A stretch of DNA of 64,000 nt from the NCBI GenBank assembly GCA_947561395.2, contig OX387194.1, positions 21,128,048-21,192,047 on the forward strand, read 5' to 3'. The translations under genes were made by a program, and so were the position numbers. Below the pieces are notes generated by a model, which was given only the letters and a program-made list of their open reading frames with translations, was not told the DNA's origin and made no database searches. Position 1 is the first letter of the stretch; every line of letters starts with the position of its first letter. Origin of the DNA: Buxus sempervirens. Its lineage: Eukaryota > Streptophyta > Magnoliopsida > Buxales > Buxaceae. Below are positions 1-10,790 of this stretch, in pieces.

Positions 1-470
1 AGGTACCCTAGAAATAATATGAAGGTACCCTATACGAAAGGCGAAGGTACCCCATTAAAGGAATTACCCGGAAACGAGCATGCGTGGACGTTAGAGTCCA
101 ACGCGCGAACGTTAAAGCTATAAAAGAAGATAACGCGCGAGCGTTTAGAAGAACGTCCGCGCGTTGAAGTTCTTTATGCAGAGCATTTACTGAGGTACCT
201 TTGGTATAATGCGGTGTACCCCAATCTTCCATCGGGAGTACCTAAATTTTACAGGGGGTACCCATATTTGATGTTGTAAATTTTTTTTTTTTTGGGGACA
301 AGGCTTGTATGGGGGGTACAATGGGCAAACAGGATGGTACCCTGCTTTATATATGCATATATGTGTTACATACACCAATAAGATGTACATACAACTACGT
401 ACGCGTGTGTACAGGTACGGGTACGTGTGTGCATGTTTACACATGTGTGCGTGTGCGTGAACATGTGTAC
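1..470 (+). repeat. Left arm of long inverted repeat
   Basis: Positions 1 to about 470 are the imperfect reverse complement of about 3000-3488. The match is clearest in the CpG-rich core, in the GGTACC units, in the block around 'ccaatcttccat' and in 'aagatgtacatacaact'. The spacer is about 2.5 kb and holds the tandem units. The arm reaches the window edge and may continue to the left. Confidence 0.8.
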
Positions 471-1134
471 ATGAACCTTTTCTTATGAGAAATTTCTTAT
501 ACATGCATACATATATATATATATGTATGTATATAAGAGATGTATAAACATTCTTATAGATTTCTTACTTATATATATGTACATTTAAATGTATTAGAAA
601 ATTAAATTTCTTACTTACAGATGTAAATGTATATCCGTGTACAAATGTAGACATGTGTGTAGATGTGCACACATGTACACACATGTGTACCGGCTTGCTT
701 GTATATATGTGTACACATATGTGTACATGTACAGACGCATCTATTAAGGTAGGAAACAGGTACCCCAATTAAAACCAAGGTACCCCAGGATATAATACGA
801 AGGTACCCCGCTGTTAAGGCGAAGGTACCCGGGGGAAGGAAAGGCGAAGAGACTTCAATGCGCGGACGTGATCTCTAACGCGCGAACGTTCCGGCTGAAG
901 AAGACAACTGAGGTGCGCTTTTATGGCTTTAATGTTTGCGCGTTGAACCTTAACGTCCGCGGGTTAACGTTTCTTAGTAAGTCCTTATAATGGGTACCTT
1001 CGCCTTACGTATGGGGTACATTCATATTATTGTTGGGGTACCCACGTGTTATTTGGGGTACCTATTACATACTTGGCTTCATAATTGTGGCTACCGTAAG
1101 TTATTATTTGGGGGCACCTCTGGATTATTTGCCG

Positions 1135-1535
1135 ATGTGTACATGTGTGTACATGTGTACACATGCACATTGTCATCTGTGTACACATGTACACATGTGT
1201 ATATGTGCACACATGTACATGTGTGTACACATGTGCCCATGTGTGTACATGTGTACACAAGTACACATGTCGATATGTGTACGCATGTACATCTGTGTAC
1301 ATTTGTGCACATACATGTACATTTACATGCATTTGAACAGATGTAGACATGTGTGTACATGTGCACACATGTGTTTACATGTACACATAAAAGAACATAT
1401 ACGTGTGTACATGTGCATGTACGCATGCACACACATGTATACCTGCGTATACATGTGTGTACTTGTTTACACACATGTAACTACATTTTTTGATGTGTAC
1501 CGGCTTGCTTGTATATATGTGTACACATGTGTGTA
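1135..1535. repeat. Alternating purine/pyrimidine GTACATGT tract, copy 1
   Basis: About 400 bp dominated by GTACATGT, GTGTACAC and ACACATGT, strictly alternating over long stretches and full of 4-8 bp palindromes. Such sequence can in principle adopt Z-form or cruciform structures (general knowledge of alternating tracts). Related tracts lie at about 610-740, 1950-2350 and 2750-3080. Confidence 0.85.
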
Positions 1536-1949
1536 CATGTACAGATGCATCTATTAGGGTAGGCACCAGGTACCCCAATTAAAACTAAGGTACCCCAGGA
1601 TATAATACGAAGGTACCCCGCTGTTAAGGCGAAGGTACCCTGGAGAAGGGAAGGCGAACAGACTTCAACGCGCGGACGTTGATCTCTAACGCGCGAGCGT
1701 TCCGGCTAAAGAAGACAACTGACGCGCGCGCTTTTATGGCTTGAACGTTCGCGCATTGAACCTTAACGTCCGCACGTTAACGTTTCTTAGTAAGTCCTTA
1801 TATTGGGTACCTTCGCCTTACGTATGGAGTACCTTCATATTATTGTTGGGGTACCCACGTGTTATTTGGGGGTACCTATTACGTACTTGGCTTCATAATT
1901 GTAGCTACCGTAAGTTATTATTTGGGGGCACCACTAGATTATTTGCTGA

Positions 1950-2350
1950 TGTGTACATGTGTGTACATGTGTACACATGCACATTGTCATCTGTGTACAC
2001 ATGTACACATGTGTATATGTGCACACATGTACATGTGTGTACATGTGTACACAAGTACACATGTCGATATGTGTACACATGTACATATGTGTACATTTGT
2101 GCACATACATGTACATTTACATGCATTTGAACAGATGTAGACATGTGTGTACATGTGCACGCATGTGTTTACATGTACACGTAAAAGAACATATACGTGT
2201 GTACATGTGCATGTACGCATGCACACACATGTATACCTGCATATACATGTGTGTTCTTGTTTACACACATGTAAGTACATTTTTTTATGTGTACCGGTTT
2301 GCTTGTATATATGTGTACACGTGTGTGTACATGTACAGACGCATATATTA
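1950..2350. repeat. Alternating purine/pyrimidine GTACATGT tract, copy 2
   Basis: Near-identical second copy of the 1135-1535 tract, one tandem unit downstream. It is slightly shorter because about 18 bp around the 'gcccatgtg' of copy 1 are missing. Confidence 0.85.
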
Positions 2351-2999
2351 GGGTAGGCAGCAAGTACCCCAATTAAAACTAAGGTACTCCAGGATATAAT
2401 ACGAAGGTACCCCGCTGTTAAGGCGAAGGTACCCTGGAGAAGGAAAGGCGAACAGACGTCAACGCGCGGACGTTGATCTCTAACGCGCGAGCGTTCCGGC
2501 TGAAGAAGACAACTGACGCGCGCGCTTTCAAAAGAACCGTTCGAGCGTTGAAGTTTGTTAATAATTGTTACCTTAGCTACCTTCAGTATAAGGGTGTGTA
2601 CCTGAGTGTTTTATTTTGGGGTACCCATGTTCTACATGCGGTACAAGGGTACCTGTACCATTTTTTGGGCAAGTTTTTTTTTTTTTTTGGGAGTTCCGTA
2701 ATCTTTCATTTGTGTGTGTGTGTGTGGTTACATACGCACACTATGTATCTGAACCATGTACGCGTATACACATGTACATGCATATGTACTCATATTTATT
2801 CATGTACACGTGAACGTGTACAGTACACACGTATATGTTGTTGTACTTGTACATGTACATACCTTTGCACACAAGTACACACATGTGTACCAAAAGTACA
2901 CACATGTATACATGTGTACAGATATACAAATGTACATACATGTCATGGGAAGTACACACATGTACCCGTACATTTGCAGATGTGAAGGTTCATGTACAT

Positions 3000-3488
3000 G
3001 TGTTCATGCACACGAACACATGTGTACTCATGCACACATGTACCTTTACATGTGCACATGCGTACGTAGTTGTACGTACATCTTATGGGTTACGTAACAA
3101 ATATTTGTATATATAAGGCAGGGTACCATCTTGTAAGCCGGTGGGGTATCCTCCAGATCAGCCCATTGTACCCCCCATACAAGCCTTCAGTTGTCCCTAA
3201 AAACAAAAAATTTATAAAATCAAATATGGGTACCCCCTGTAAAATTTAGGTACTCCCCATGGAAGATTGGGGTACACCGCATTATACCAAAGGTACCTCA
3301 GTAAATGCTCTGCGTAAAGAACTTCAACGCGCGAACGTTCTTCTAAACGCTCGCGTTATCTTCTTTTATAGCTTAAACATTCGTGCGTTGGACTCTAACG
3401 TCCGCGCATGCTCGTTTCCGGGTAATTCCTTTAATGGGGTACCTTCGCCTTTCGAATAGGGTACCTTCATATTATTTCTGGGGTACCT
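3000..3488 (-). repeat. Right arm of long inverted repeat
   Basis: Reverse-complement partner of 1-470. The mirrored reading frames (minus strand 8-232, plus strand 3259-3459) give nearly the same peptide, but this reflects the DNA repeat, not a gene. Beyond 3488 the sequence continues like the end of the about 800-bp units ('ggcttcataattg' at about 3520, also near 1076 and 1890). Confidence 0.8.
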
Positions 3489-3944
3489 ACGTGTTATGTG
3501 GGGTACCCATACAGTACCTGGCTTCATAATTGTGACTACCGTAAGGCATCATTTGGGGGCACCTTTGGCTTATTTTCTGATGTACCTTAGAATTCTTTGA
3601 GGGGTGCCCTGGTCGTATTTCTTGGGATACCTCGCTACAACTCTGTGCTATTGGTGCTCTCTTCGTGGGGTCACGTTTTGGAAAACTTTGCACAGTACCT
3701 TGGGCTTAAGTCTGGGCTAGCTTGGCCTTATTTAGGGGGTACTCAGATTTGTATGTATTGAAGCTTCAAAAATACGTGCACATATCTTACACGAGTCATA
3801 TTCATAACGTGACATGAATGTTATAAACTCTCACATCATTCAATCCCTTTCCGATGATTTGTAGACACATTATTATATCATAATAATATAATATTTTCAT
3901 ACAGCAAGTCGCTGTTTCATCAGGGTTAGGTCCCATGCGTAATC

Positions 3945-4170
3945 GGAACATGGCGATTAAGCATGCGATTAATCTACTGATTTTTACGACTAACCTTGCG
4001 GCCGTATGTATTTTTTGTATGCGCGCAAGCGAGGGTTTATGTTTGGGTGTATAAATAGAGGGTTTTGCTCCACTTCGTACTCACGATTAATCTAGGGTTT
4101 CCTACGCATGGGTCCCCTTATTCCACTGTTCTCCTGCTGCCTCTCGCCTCCAAAGCACGATTAATCTACG
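3945..4170 (+). promoter_or_regulatory. CGATTAATC motif cluster upstream of accessory ORF
   Basis: GCGATTAAG, GCGATTAATCT, ACGACTAAC and two ACGATTAATCT motifs lie within about 220 bp around the presumed transcription start of the 4327-5621 gene. A denser cluster of the same motif lies upstream of the FAR1-type transposase (21725-21935). The shared motif suggests a common DNA-binding factor, perhaps element-encoded. That is inference. Confidence 0.5.
4050..4057 (+). promoter_or_regulatory. TATA box of accessory ORF
   Basis: TATAAATA in the context 'gtgtataaatagaggg', 270 bp upstream of the ATG at 4327. This is a good match to the plant TATA consensus. It would place the start of transcription at about 4080-4085 and give a leader of about 245 bp. 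Confidence 0.65.
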
Positions 4171-4326
4171 GTATCTTATACGCACTTCCTGTTTCTTCCA
4201 GGGTTCTCCAAGTCTGTATACTCTCCAACTCAAGGCCAAATATACGGGGTTTACGGTTTGGCTCCACCAAGTTTCCACTGTGAGTTGTGTCGAACATTGT
4301 TTTTTTCTCTGTCATTTCTTAAAATC

Positions 4327-5621
4327 ATGCCTCGAACAAAGAATTCTAGCATGTGCCATAAGAGGAGAAGTGATAGGATTCCTGCACCTGCAAGTCCCTC
4401 ATTATCTTCCGGCTCTCATTACAGCCCTTCTGAGACAGAGGAACCCAATCCCTCTCAGTCTACCATCCACAGGGAGCCTTATTCTCCTGATAATTCATCG
4501 TCTGCACCTTCTGAAGCCGAGCAGATTCGGTAGCGACCCTTGATTGTTGAGAAACCGGTTGTTAAATCATGTTTAGCACCATATGGTATTGTACAGATTC
4601 TTGAAGCTGTTGGTTGGTCCGGCATTCTAGATTGGGGGGATGCTGCAAACTCCTCGACTGTTGCTCAACTTTACACCGGATCTCGTAACTTGTCCACCCC
4701 TCCTTTTCGTGAGCCTGCATTTGAGATCAAAGTGGCAGACTCTACCATACTGTCACACCTGACTTGATAAGTGATCTAATGGGTATACCTAGATCAGAGA
4801 TCCGTTTCCTGAACCCACCAACGCAAGAGGAACTTGCTGAGGCCACTCAATGTCTGTGTGGGAATGATGCACCATGGAAAAAGACTGTGCTTCAAGCTAA
4901 TCAGCTCTTCCCTACGTATAGAATACTCCATCTCATCTTCACATTCAATGTCTATCCTAGGTGCGGTAATAAGTTCGAGCTGACCAAGGCCATGGTCTTC
5001 CTTCTCTACCGTCTCATTACTCGGACGCGCCTTTGTCTACCCACATTCATTTGCAGACATATATATCAAGTTGTCCATTCATCTGGTCACAGAGCCCTTC
5101 CGTTTGCCTATCTTATGACCAGGATTGGGATGAGGTTTGGTTTACGTGGACCTCCTGATTCCATGGTTATTTCCAGACAATTTTCACAGATGAATCTAAA
5201 TCAAATGCAACTTGCACCTTTGCACCACCACTGTCACGCGGCTCAGAGATCCGGAGAATCAATGGCGCACCAACAGCAGCCACAACAAAGAGAGGAAGCA
5301 GAGCCAGCACAACCTTCGTCATCACATCCTCGTCCACCCACTTCTCAACCCAGCTCTTTCAAGACATATTCACGACGTGGACCATCGTCAGAAGCCTTTC
5401 GTAGGCTTAGCCAAGACGTTGGAGAGATTCGAGAGGATGTTGGCAGTCTACGACGTGATTTTGGAATGTTTCAGGAATCTATCACTCATGAAGTTGGTGG
5501 GCTAAAGAAGCTTGTCAAGAAAGCCGTGAAGATAGTGACTCATCTCTTCACTTCCTCCAGTCAGCAGACTCCATCCCTCCCACCACTTCCCGGGTCTGAT
5601 GACGATGACATTGCACCGTAG
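4327..5621 (+). pseudogene. MULE accessory ORF, broken (plant 'transposon protein'-like with C-terminal coiled coil)
   Basis: An ORF of about 430 codons, interrupted by TAG at 4531-4533 and by a frameshift near 4755-4764. ATG 4327 is the natural start, because the next residues (PRTKNS...) begin a basic, Ser/Pro-rich N-terminus. The middle (about 4540-5170) is hydrophobic, with 'RILHLIFTFNVYPRCGNKF', 'TKAMVFLLYRLI' and 'LPFAYLMTRI'. This pattern resembles, from memory, the domain called 'putative plant transposon protein' in plant retroelement ORFs. A Gln/Pro/Ser linker (about 5260-5380) leads to a coiled coil (EAFRRLSQDVGEIREDVGSL) and an acidic tail. It is convergent with the transposase at 6763-21408, the same layout as mudrB and mudrA in MuDR, though I see no similarity to mudrB. 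Function unknown; domain assignment tentative. Confidence 0.55.
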
Positions 5622-5819
5622 TGTGCTGATTTTAGACGTACTTCTATGTTTTGGATATAAATGTATTTATCTCAACGCAACTCAGATGTATAGAATGTAC
5701 TCATTTCATATAGTAAAAGTATTCGTAATTACAGCATCATAATCCTCTGTTGTTTCCATTTGATATAACTTTGTCCATCAATCTACTCCGAATCAGTTCC
5801 TTCTTTGAAAAGATGATTG
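5622..5819. other. 3' flank of accessory ORF
   Basis: About 200 bp of AT-rich sequence with no reading frame. It probably holds the 3' UTR and poly(A) signals of the accessory gene. Confidence 0.4.
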
Positions 5820-6340
5820 GCGGTGTACCGTAGGCCTCATTTGGGGGCTACCTAAGGCATCATTAGGGGGATTCCTTGAGGACAAGGGCATAATTACAGG
5901 GAACAAAGTGGTACGCTAGGAAGTAGGAACAATTTCCTTCTAACGTGCGGACGTTACGAAGCAACGTTCGCGCGTTGAAATCTCAATCACCAATTCGTAC
6001 TGAAACGTTCGGGCGTTGATATCCCAGGTACGCGCGTCATGCTATTTGTGCAGAGGGTACCTTGGGCTTATTTGTGGGGTACCTAAAGCATGATTGTAGG
6101 TACCTAACGCTTAATCTACGGTACCTAAGGTCCAGATGGGTGGGTTCTTATTGTTGTTTGAGGGGATACCTTAACTCTTCAGTTGGGGTGTACAAAATAT
6201 ATATATTGGGGGGTTTTGGGAGCCATTATGGGTGGTGCCTAAGGTAGATAGGGGGTACCTAAGGGTTGATTTTGGATGTACCTGTGTTATTAATGGGGGA
6301 ACCTTATTTTGATTTGGGATGTACTTGCAAGAGGAACAGC
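5820..6340. repeat. Intergenic GGTACC repeat array between the two convergent MULE genes
   Basis: Degenerate short repeats of the type GGGGTACCTAAGGCTTATTT, with at least ten recognisable copies, many decayed to GGTGCC or GATACC. A CpG-rich block at about 5940-6035 contains 'aacgtgcggacgtt', 'aacgttcgcgcgtt' and 'aacgttcgggcgtt', the same palindrome family as in 1-3500. This ties the left complex, this spacer and the 21.9-22.5 kb array to one element. Confidence 0.75.
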
Positions 6341-6762
6341 AAGAAGCTTTGAAAATATTAACCAATTAACGAAACTAAATAATTAACTCAAAATTGCGAT
6401 TCTCATTCCACTGGAAGTATACATTTGGTACATACACATCCTTGTACAATTAGAAAAAATGAACACTTACATTGCACTACAAAAACAATATAATTACAAG
6501 ACTAACACTGTCAACACATTCAATACACACAATTCACTCCCCCTTTTTTGTCGTACCAATATACAAAAGAATCACAAAGCTCCAGGGAAATGACCTAAAT
6601 CTCCTTCTTGACGATATAAGCTCCCATCTCGACTATAAACTCCTGGAGATCTCCCTACAGTAGAGTTTGAACAGGAGCCAAATTGATTCTGGCCAACAGT
6701 ATTGCTTGAGTTGGATTCTTGGAATATGTTTGGACTCATTGATTCCTGTCATTAATGGAATG
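6341..6762. other. Spacer, no feature seen
   Basis: AT-rich sequence between the repeat array and the stop codon of the transposase gene, presumably the 3' UTR of the minus-strand transposase. No reading frame or repeat that I recognise. Confidence 0.4.
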
Positions 6763-7723
6763 TCATTGCAAAGCATTGAAATTCTTCACAAAGTATTGAA
6801 GAGTAGGATCTTCTAGAAAATATACCCGCAGTAGCTGTGTGTAAGTACCAGGTTGTTGGAATGGAGACAAAATTGCATATTCAGCCATAGGATATGTTCT
6901 CGATTGCATTCCCGTCACCACTCCATCTGTTCGAAACTAATGAGAGGCCTGTGGAATAGATAAAATTCATAAAAAAATCAGAAAATCCCCCATAAAACCA
7001 TAAACATGATATGATAAAACAAATACATTAGTATGAGGTAAGTATTATACCATTGTCTCACTCCATCCAGAGCTTTGACTTGCATATTGTGTTTGTGGTG
7101 GAGTTTGAGGCTGAATTGTATTTTCCGTTTGAGTTGGTATGTCATGGTTCCTCTTCCTCTTTGGAGCCCTTTCTGAAAAATGTTTTGGTCAACGTCCACT
7201 AAGACCTCGACCCGGCTTCCTCTTCAGTCCACCAACGGTGATTTGAATATTTTCAGATAAATTCTCTCCTTCATTCCCATCCACTGTGGTCGGAGGCTTG
7301 TTCTTCAGCACATTTCCAACTTCGGTCATTAAAATGGCCAGCCCATTCGCAGCACATTCATATGCCTCGAAAGTTTCGGCAGCAATTGATGATAATTTAA
7401 CGGCATTATGGCAAAGTTCTCTGTACCATTTAACCATGGACAGCTTTGCCACTTCCTCATCTGACATACGACTATAACTTGGGCTGCAACCCTTTGCATC
7501 ATTTGTCCACCGCTTTAATATGTATTGACTTGGGATCCTCTTAATATTTCGCATGTCAAGTACTTTGAGTGCATGGCTACACAAAATCCCAACAAATTCA
7601 AACTTACGGCAACTGCATTTCAACATATCATCCTCAGTGTTAACTGTAACAACATGCCTTCGAGGATTATCAAATAAGCTAACTTTATAGATTTTGGATG
7701 TCTCAGTATGTGAAGTCTCATTA

Positions 7724-7728
7724 ACAAC
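7724..7728. repeat. Target site duplication ACAAC (left)
   Basis: ACAAC immediately before the left LTR, identical to 19823-19827 just after the right LTR. Both copies lie in the FAR1 reading frame. Confidence 0.95.
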
Positions 7729-8839
7729 TGAAAGAGTAGAGGACTACTCTATAGGTCCACGATCTACAACAATTCAGAATTTAACAATGCGGAAACAATA
7801 CACAAAGAATTATACGAGGAAACCTGGATCCAGATCCAGGAAAAACCTCGAGTCTATATGAGGCGACTAACCCTTCGAAAATCCACTATTGAATGAAAAG
7901 ACAATTACAAAGGAGTACACACTTAACCTTTACAATTGAACTCACTCAACAGCAATCCACAGTTCGAATCCACGAACTGCAACACAGCTTGAATCCACAA
8001 GCTGCAGAACACGATCAGTCCAGATCGCAGACAATCACTCACCAGTGATCCACAGTTCGAATCCACGAGCTGCAACACAGCTTGAATCCACAAGCTGCAG
8101 AACACGATCAATCCAGATCGCAACAATCACCTCAGAATCCACTGAGATGATCCAATGCAATAGGAATCCACCTACGCATCAATCAAAGCCGATCACCAGT
8201 CCAGGCAATCACACGATCAGATGAAGTTCCGAATTGAAGAAGAATCCTCAACCTTCAATTCCAGGTGATCTATCTCAGATCTCCCCCTCACTCAATCGCC
8301 GACTCTCTAAAGAAGATTTGATAGAATCTCAAACAGCTCAAGATCCGAAATCAAAATGATCCAAAGAAAAATGTCACCATTAAAAATTACAACACGTCTA
8401 TTTAAAGAATAAAACTCAGATCGCGTCGAGCGCTGGTGGCGTCGTGAAGCGATCGATGTAGACGGCTGGAAGCGAACTCAAGTCCCGCTCAGAACAAGTT
8501 GAATCAGTTAAAAGCGCGCTGCCAGCGAGCTGCTAGCGGGAGAGTATGCGGCATGTGCACGGACCTTTCTTTCAAAGCACTAATTCACTTATTCGCTGCC
8601 AGCGGGGTGGCAGCGGCGTTAATCTTCGCAAGTGCCTTTACAATAAAATGCTCTGTGTAGAAAATCTTTCATTTCATTGGGCTACCAGCGGCGTGGTAGC
8701 TGTGTGGTAGCATCGTTTTCTTCTTCTTTACTAAATTTACTGAATTTTCATTATTTAATCTGCACATCTTGAAGATTTATTAGAAGACATCATTTGTCAA
8801 ACATTTGCCATAACAGGAGTGTGAGTTTTCACACTTACA
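7729..8839 (-). repeat. 3' LTR of the copia element
   Basis: 1111 bp, starting TGAAAGAGTAGAGG and ending CACACTTACA on the + strand. It contains two imperfect copies of a 93-bp repeat (about 7961 and 8054, 'agttcgaatccacga'), which produces the repetitive minus-strand frame seen here in both LTRs. A TTTAAATA in the minus-strand sense at about 8400 may be the promoter TATA. Confidence 0.95.
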
Positions 8840-8852
8840 ATCTCCCCCTTGG
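8840..8852 (-). promoter_or_regulatory. Polypurine tract
   Basis: The minus strand reads CCAAGGGGGAGAT directly next to the 3' LTR, the usual plus-strand priming site of plant copia elements. Confidence 0.9.
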
Positions 8853-9204
8853 CAAATGCCTGACAACAACCTTAAAACAGTGTTTAATATCAAACTCAGT
8901 TAATATTGATTTCAATTTAAGAATTTTAAAACCACACTGATAAGGAGAAACACAATGATTTTGAAGAATCCAGAATTTCATTCATTCACAAAATATATAC
9001 AGAGATCAGAAACATATACATTGTTCAAAAATTACAATTTCTCCCCCTTAATCATCACTCCCCTTTAAACCTTTTTTTAGGAGAAACAAACAGATCAGAA
9101 CACAACCAAAATTATCCTCTCCATAGCACAGCAAAGCAAAAAAATTTACAAACAGCAACAACAACCCAGCAAAACCATCAACAGAAACATCAACCCCAGC
9201 AGCA
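8853..9204. other. Non-coding region between third ORF and polypurine tract
   Basis: About 350 bp of A-rich sequence downstream of the third ORF stop. No gene seen. Confidence 0.5.
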
Positions 9205-10494
9205 TCATCCAAAAAACTCCCCCTTTCTGGAAGGTGGTTTGGGTTCCCAAGTCCTGGAGTAATGCTTGTATGCATCTTGGGATCTGGAGTGCAGCCAACA
9301 GAGTTTGTGATCCATCTCCAGCTGAGTCTTCCGAATGCATTCCAGAAAATGATCCGCTTCATTTTGCATTTGTTGCTGAGCAGAAACGTCCCTTTGTACC
9401 TCACCACATGTAAAATCAACATCCTTTGCCAATTTCTCCAGCCTCTCTTGGGTCTCTGATTTGAACATGCTCATCATGAGCATATGAGACCTAACCTCAG
9501 AATTGAAAGCCTCTTGGGAGGCATGCATGGAATTCAGTTTTTCCATAATTGCCACAGCATCAAAGCTGGACAAAGAGGACTGAGAAGAAGAGGGTTCAGA
9601 AGACACCAAACGAAAAGGATTGGCTCGTTTACTTCTGGTCAGAGTGGAGGAATCAATGGGAGGTCTGGGATGAATGATTAATTCAGCAGGATCAGGTAAG
9701 ATTCCCTGGTGAATGCACATGTAAGAAATGAGAATCCCAAATGGAAGAGCAGCAGTCTTGGATTTTAGATTCCGAGACTGAAGAATTTGATTGAATATGA
9801 TGGAGGGAAGACACACACTGTCTCTGTTCCAAATGGCATGAAGAAGTCTTGCCCTAGAGTGAGAGATCTCTGAGTGATGATCAGATGGAACAAGAGAAGC
9901 ACACACAAGCAGATTCAAGATCCGGAGAAGATCTTGAAGAGAGCCATGAGGCATATAGTTGGGCTTATTCTTTATGGAAGAAGGAGCACCCTGAACTATT
10001 AGAGAAGGAATGATGGACTCCATAGGAGGATCAGTATGAGACTCAAGAAAGTTAAAGGAGGGAGACTCAACAAGAGGCAGTTCAAGAAGAGAGGAAATAA
10101 TCTCTTTCAAGAAGTCGAAAGAGATTCCCCTGACATAGGCTTTGACATAGCCTTGATTGGCAAGATGGAGATGATGAAGATTAGAATAAAATTCTCGAAC
10201 AAGGTCCGGATATGCAAAACCACTGATTAATGCAAATTTGTTCCAACCATTGTCTGAAAACAATGAGTAGAGAGGAGATTCAGAAAATGACTCAAGCTTG
10301 ATGGCCCTTTCTAGAAGAAGTGGCCTGTGCTTGAAGAACTCAGTAAAATCAGATAAACCATTCCCCACAAATGGTTCAGAAGAATGAGAAGGGGACGGGG
10401 GTCTCACTGGAGGAGAGGAGATAACAGGAGAAGACCTCACAAGAGGAGACGATGTTGAAGGAGAATCAGTTCGCGACTTTCTCTTGAGAGGCAT
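9205..10494 (-). CDS. Third ORF of the copia element (429 aa), 'plant transposon protein'-like, function unknown
   Basis: An intact minus-strand ORF between RNase H and the 3' LTR. I start it at ATG 10494 (MPLKRKSRTDSPSTSS); the longer frame adds 15 hydrophobic residues read from the leader. The N-terminus is basic and Ser/Pro-rich. A folded core (about residues 50-280) includes FTEFFKHRPLLLERAIKL, LVREFYSNLHHLHLANQGYV, then RARLLHAIWNRDSVCLPSII and ALPFGILISYMCIHQGI. The Ser-rich linker is followed by a predicted coiled coil (about 310-420). Sireviruses often carry an 'envelope-like' ORF at this position. I see no signal peptide and no convincing membrane segment, so an envelope role is not supported. 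The layout (basic Ser/Pro N-terminus, core, linker, coiled coil) matches the MULE accessory ORF at 4327-5621. Confidence 0.7.
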   Translation of the reverse strand: MPLKRKSRTDSPSTSSPLVRSSPVISSPPVRPPSPSHSSEPFVGNGLSDFTEFFKHRPLLLERAIKLESFSESPLYSLFSDNGWNKFALISGFAYPDLVREFYSNLHHLHLANQGYVKAYVRGISFDFLKEIISSLLELPLVESPSFNFLESHTDPPMESIIPSLIVQGAPSSIKNKPNYMPHGSLQDLLRILNLLVCASLVPSDHHSEISHSRARLLHAIWNRDSVCLPSIIFNQILQSRNLKSKTAALPFGILISYMCIHQGILPDPAELIIHPRPPIDSSTLTRSKRANPFRLVSSEPSSSQSSLSSFDAVAIMEKLNSMHASQEAFNSEVRSHMLMMSMFKSETQERLEKLAKDVDFTCGEVQRDVSAQQQMQNEADHFLECIRKTQLEMDHKLCWLHSRSQDAYKHYSRTWEPKPPSRKGEFFG

Positions 10495-10790
10495 GGTGAA
10501 GAGAAAATTGAAAGAAAAAGAGCAAACAGACAGAAACAAACAACAACCGAAAAAGCCCTAATGGCAGAACAATCTACCAAACCCTAGCTTAGAATAATGA
10601 GAGAAGACTACTGAACTAGGAAGCAGAAAATGAGGAAGCAGGATGATGATAGTAAAAAAAATTTTACCTGAACAGTAGACATGAAGAAGGAAGGTGAAAA
10701 TGACAGCAGCACAGGGACACGACGCGAGAAGCGAGAGGAACCGAAGGCAGGTAAAAAAGAAACAGGGGTAAAAAAATGAACGCAATTTTA

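Larger units (their letters stand above)
761..2590 (+). repeat. Tandem repeat, about 800-bp unit, 2.3 copies
   Basis: The landmark 'taccccaatt' occurs at 761, 1571 and 2365, so the units are about 810 and 794 bp, with a third copy that degenerates after about 2590. Each unit runs: GGTACC repeats in one direction, a CpG-rich core with ACGCGCGAACGT-type palindromes, GGTACC repeats in the other direction, a block containing 'ggcttcataattg', then 300-400 bp of GTACATGT tract. A partial copy of the tract end precedes the array at about 600-760. Confidence 0.85.
1..3770. repeat. Left repeat complex of a giant MULE-like element
   Basis: About 3.7 kb of non-coding nested repeats. Three sequence themes recur: short degenerate repeats of roughly 22-26 bp carrying the palindrome GGTACC; CpG-rich near-palindromes of the form ACGCGCGAACGT; and long alternating purine/pyrimidine tracts built from GTACATGT and GTACACATG. 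GGTACC units before and after each CpG-rich core run in opposite directions ('ggcgaaggtacc' against 'ggtaccttcgcc'), so each unit is itself roughly palindromic. Open reading frames on both strands here, rich in Met-Cys-Thr-Val-His, are by-products of the GTACATGT tracts. I infer that this is the left terminal region of the element carrying the 4.3-21.4 kb genes, because the same GGTACC repeats recur at 5820-6340 and 21940-22540. The true left end is not in the window. Confidence 0.7.

Noticed and set aside
187..2351. Many ORFs of 60-175 codons on both strands rich in Met, Cys, Thr, Val, His and Tyr
   Set aside because: They are by-products of alternating GTACATGT repeats, open in several frames on both strands at once, with no conserved domain.
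8..3459. Similar peptides from the minus strand at 8-232 and the plus strand at 3259-3459 as a duplicated gene
   Set aside because: They mirror the DNA inverted repeat, continue through GGTACC repeats and have no coding signature.
1..3488. CRISPR-like array
   Set aside because: The repeats are degenerate, of varying spacing, with no unique spacers, and the genome is a plant's.
6475..6490. 'cactacaaaaac' as a CACTA end
   Set aside because: Too short, no subterminal repeats and no partner end; likely chance.
7923..8126. 67-codon repetitive ORF (also at 18908-19111)
   Set aside because: It lies within both LTRs and comes from a 93-bp duplication; not a gene.
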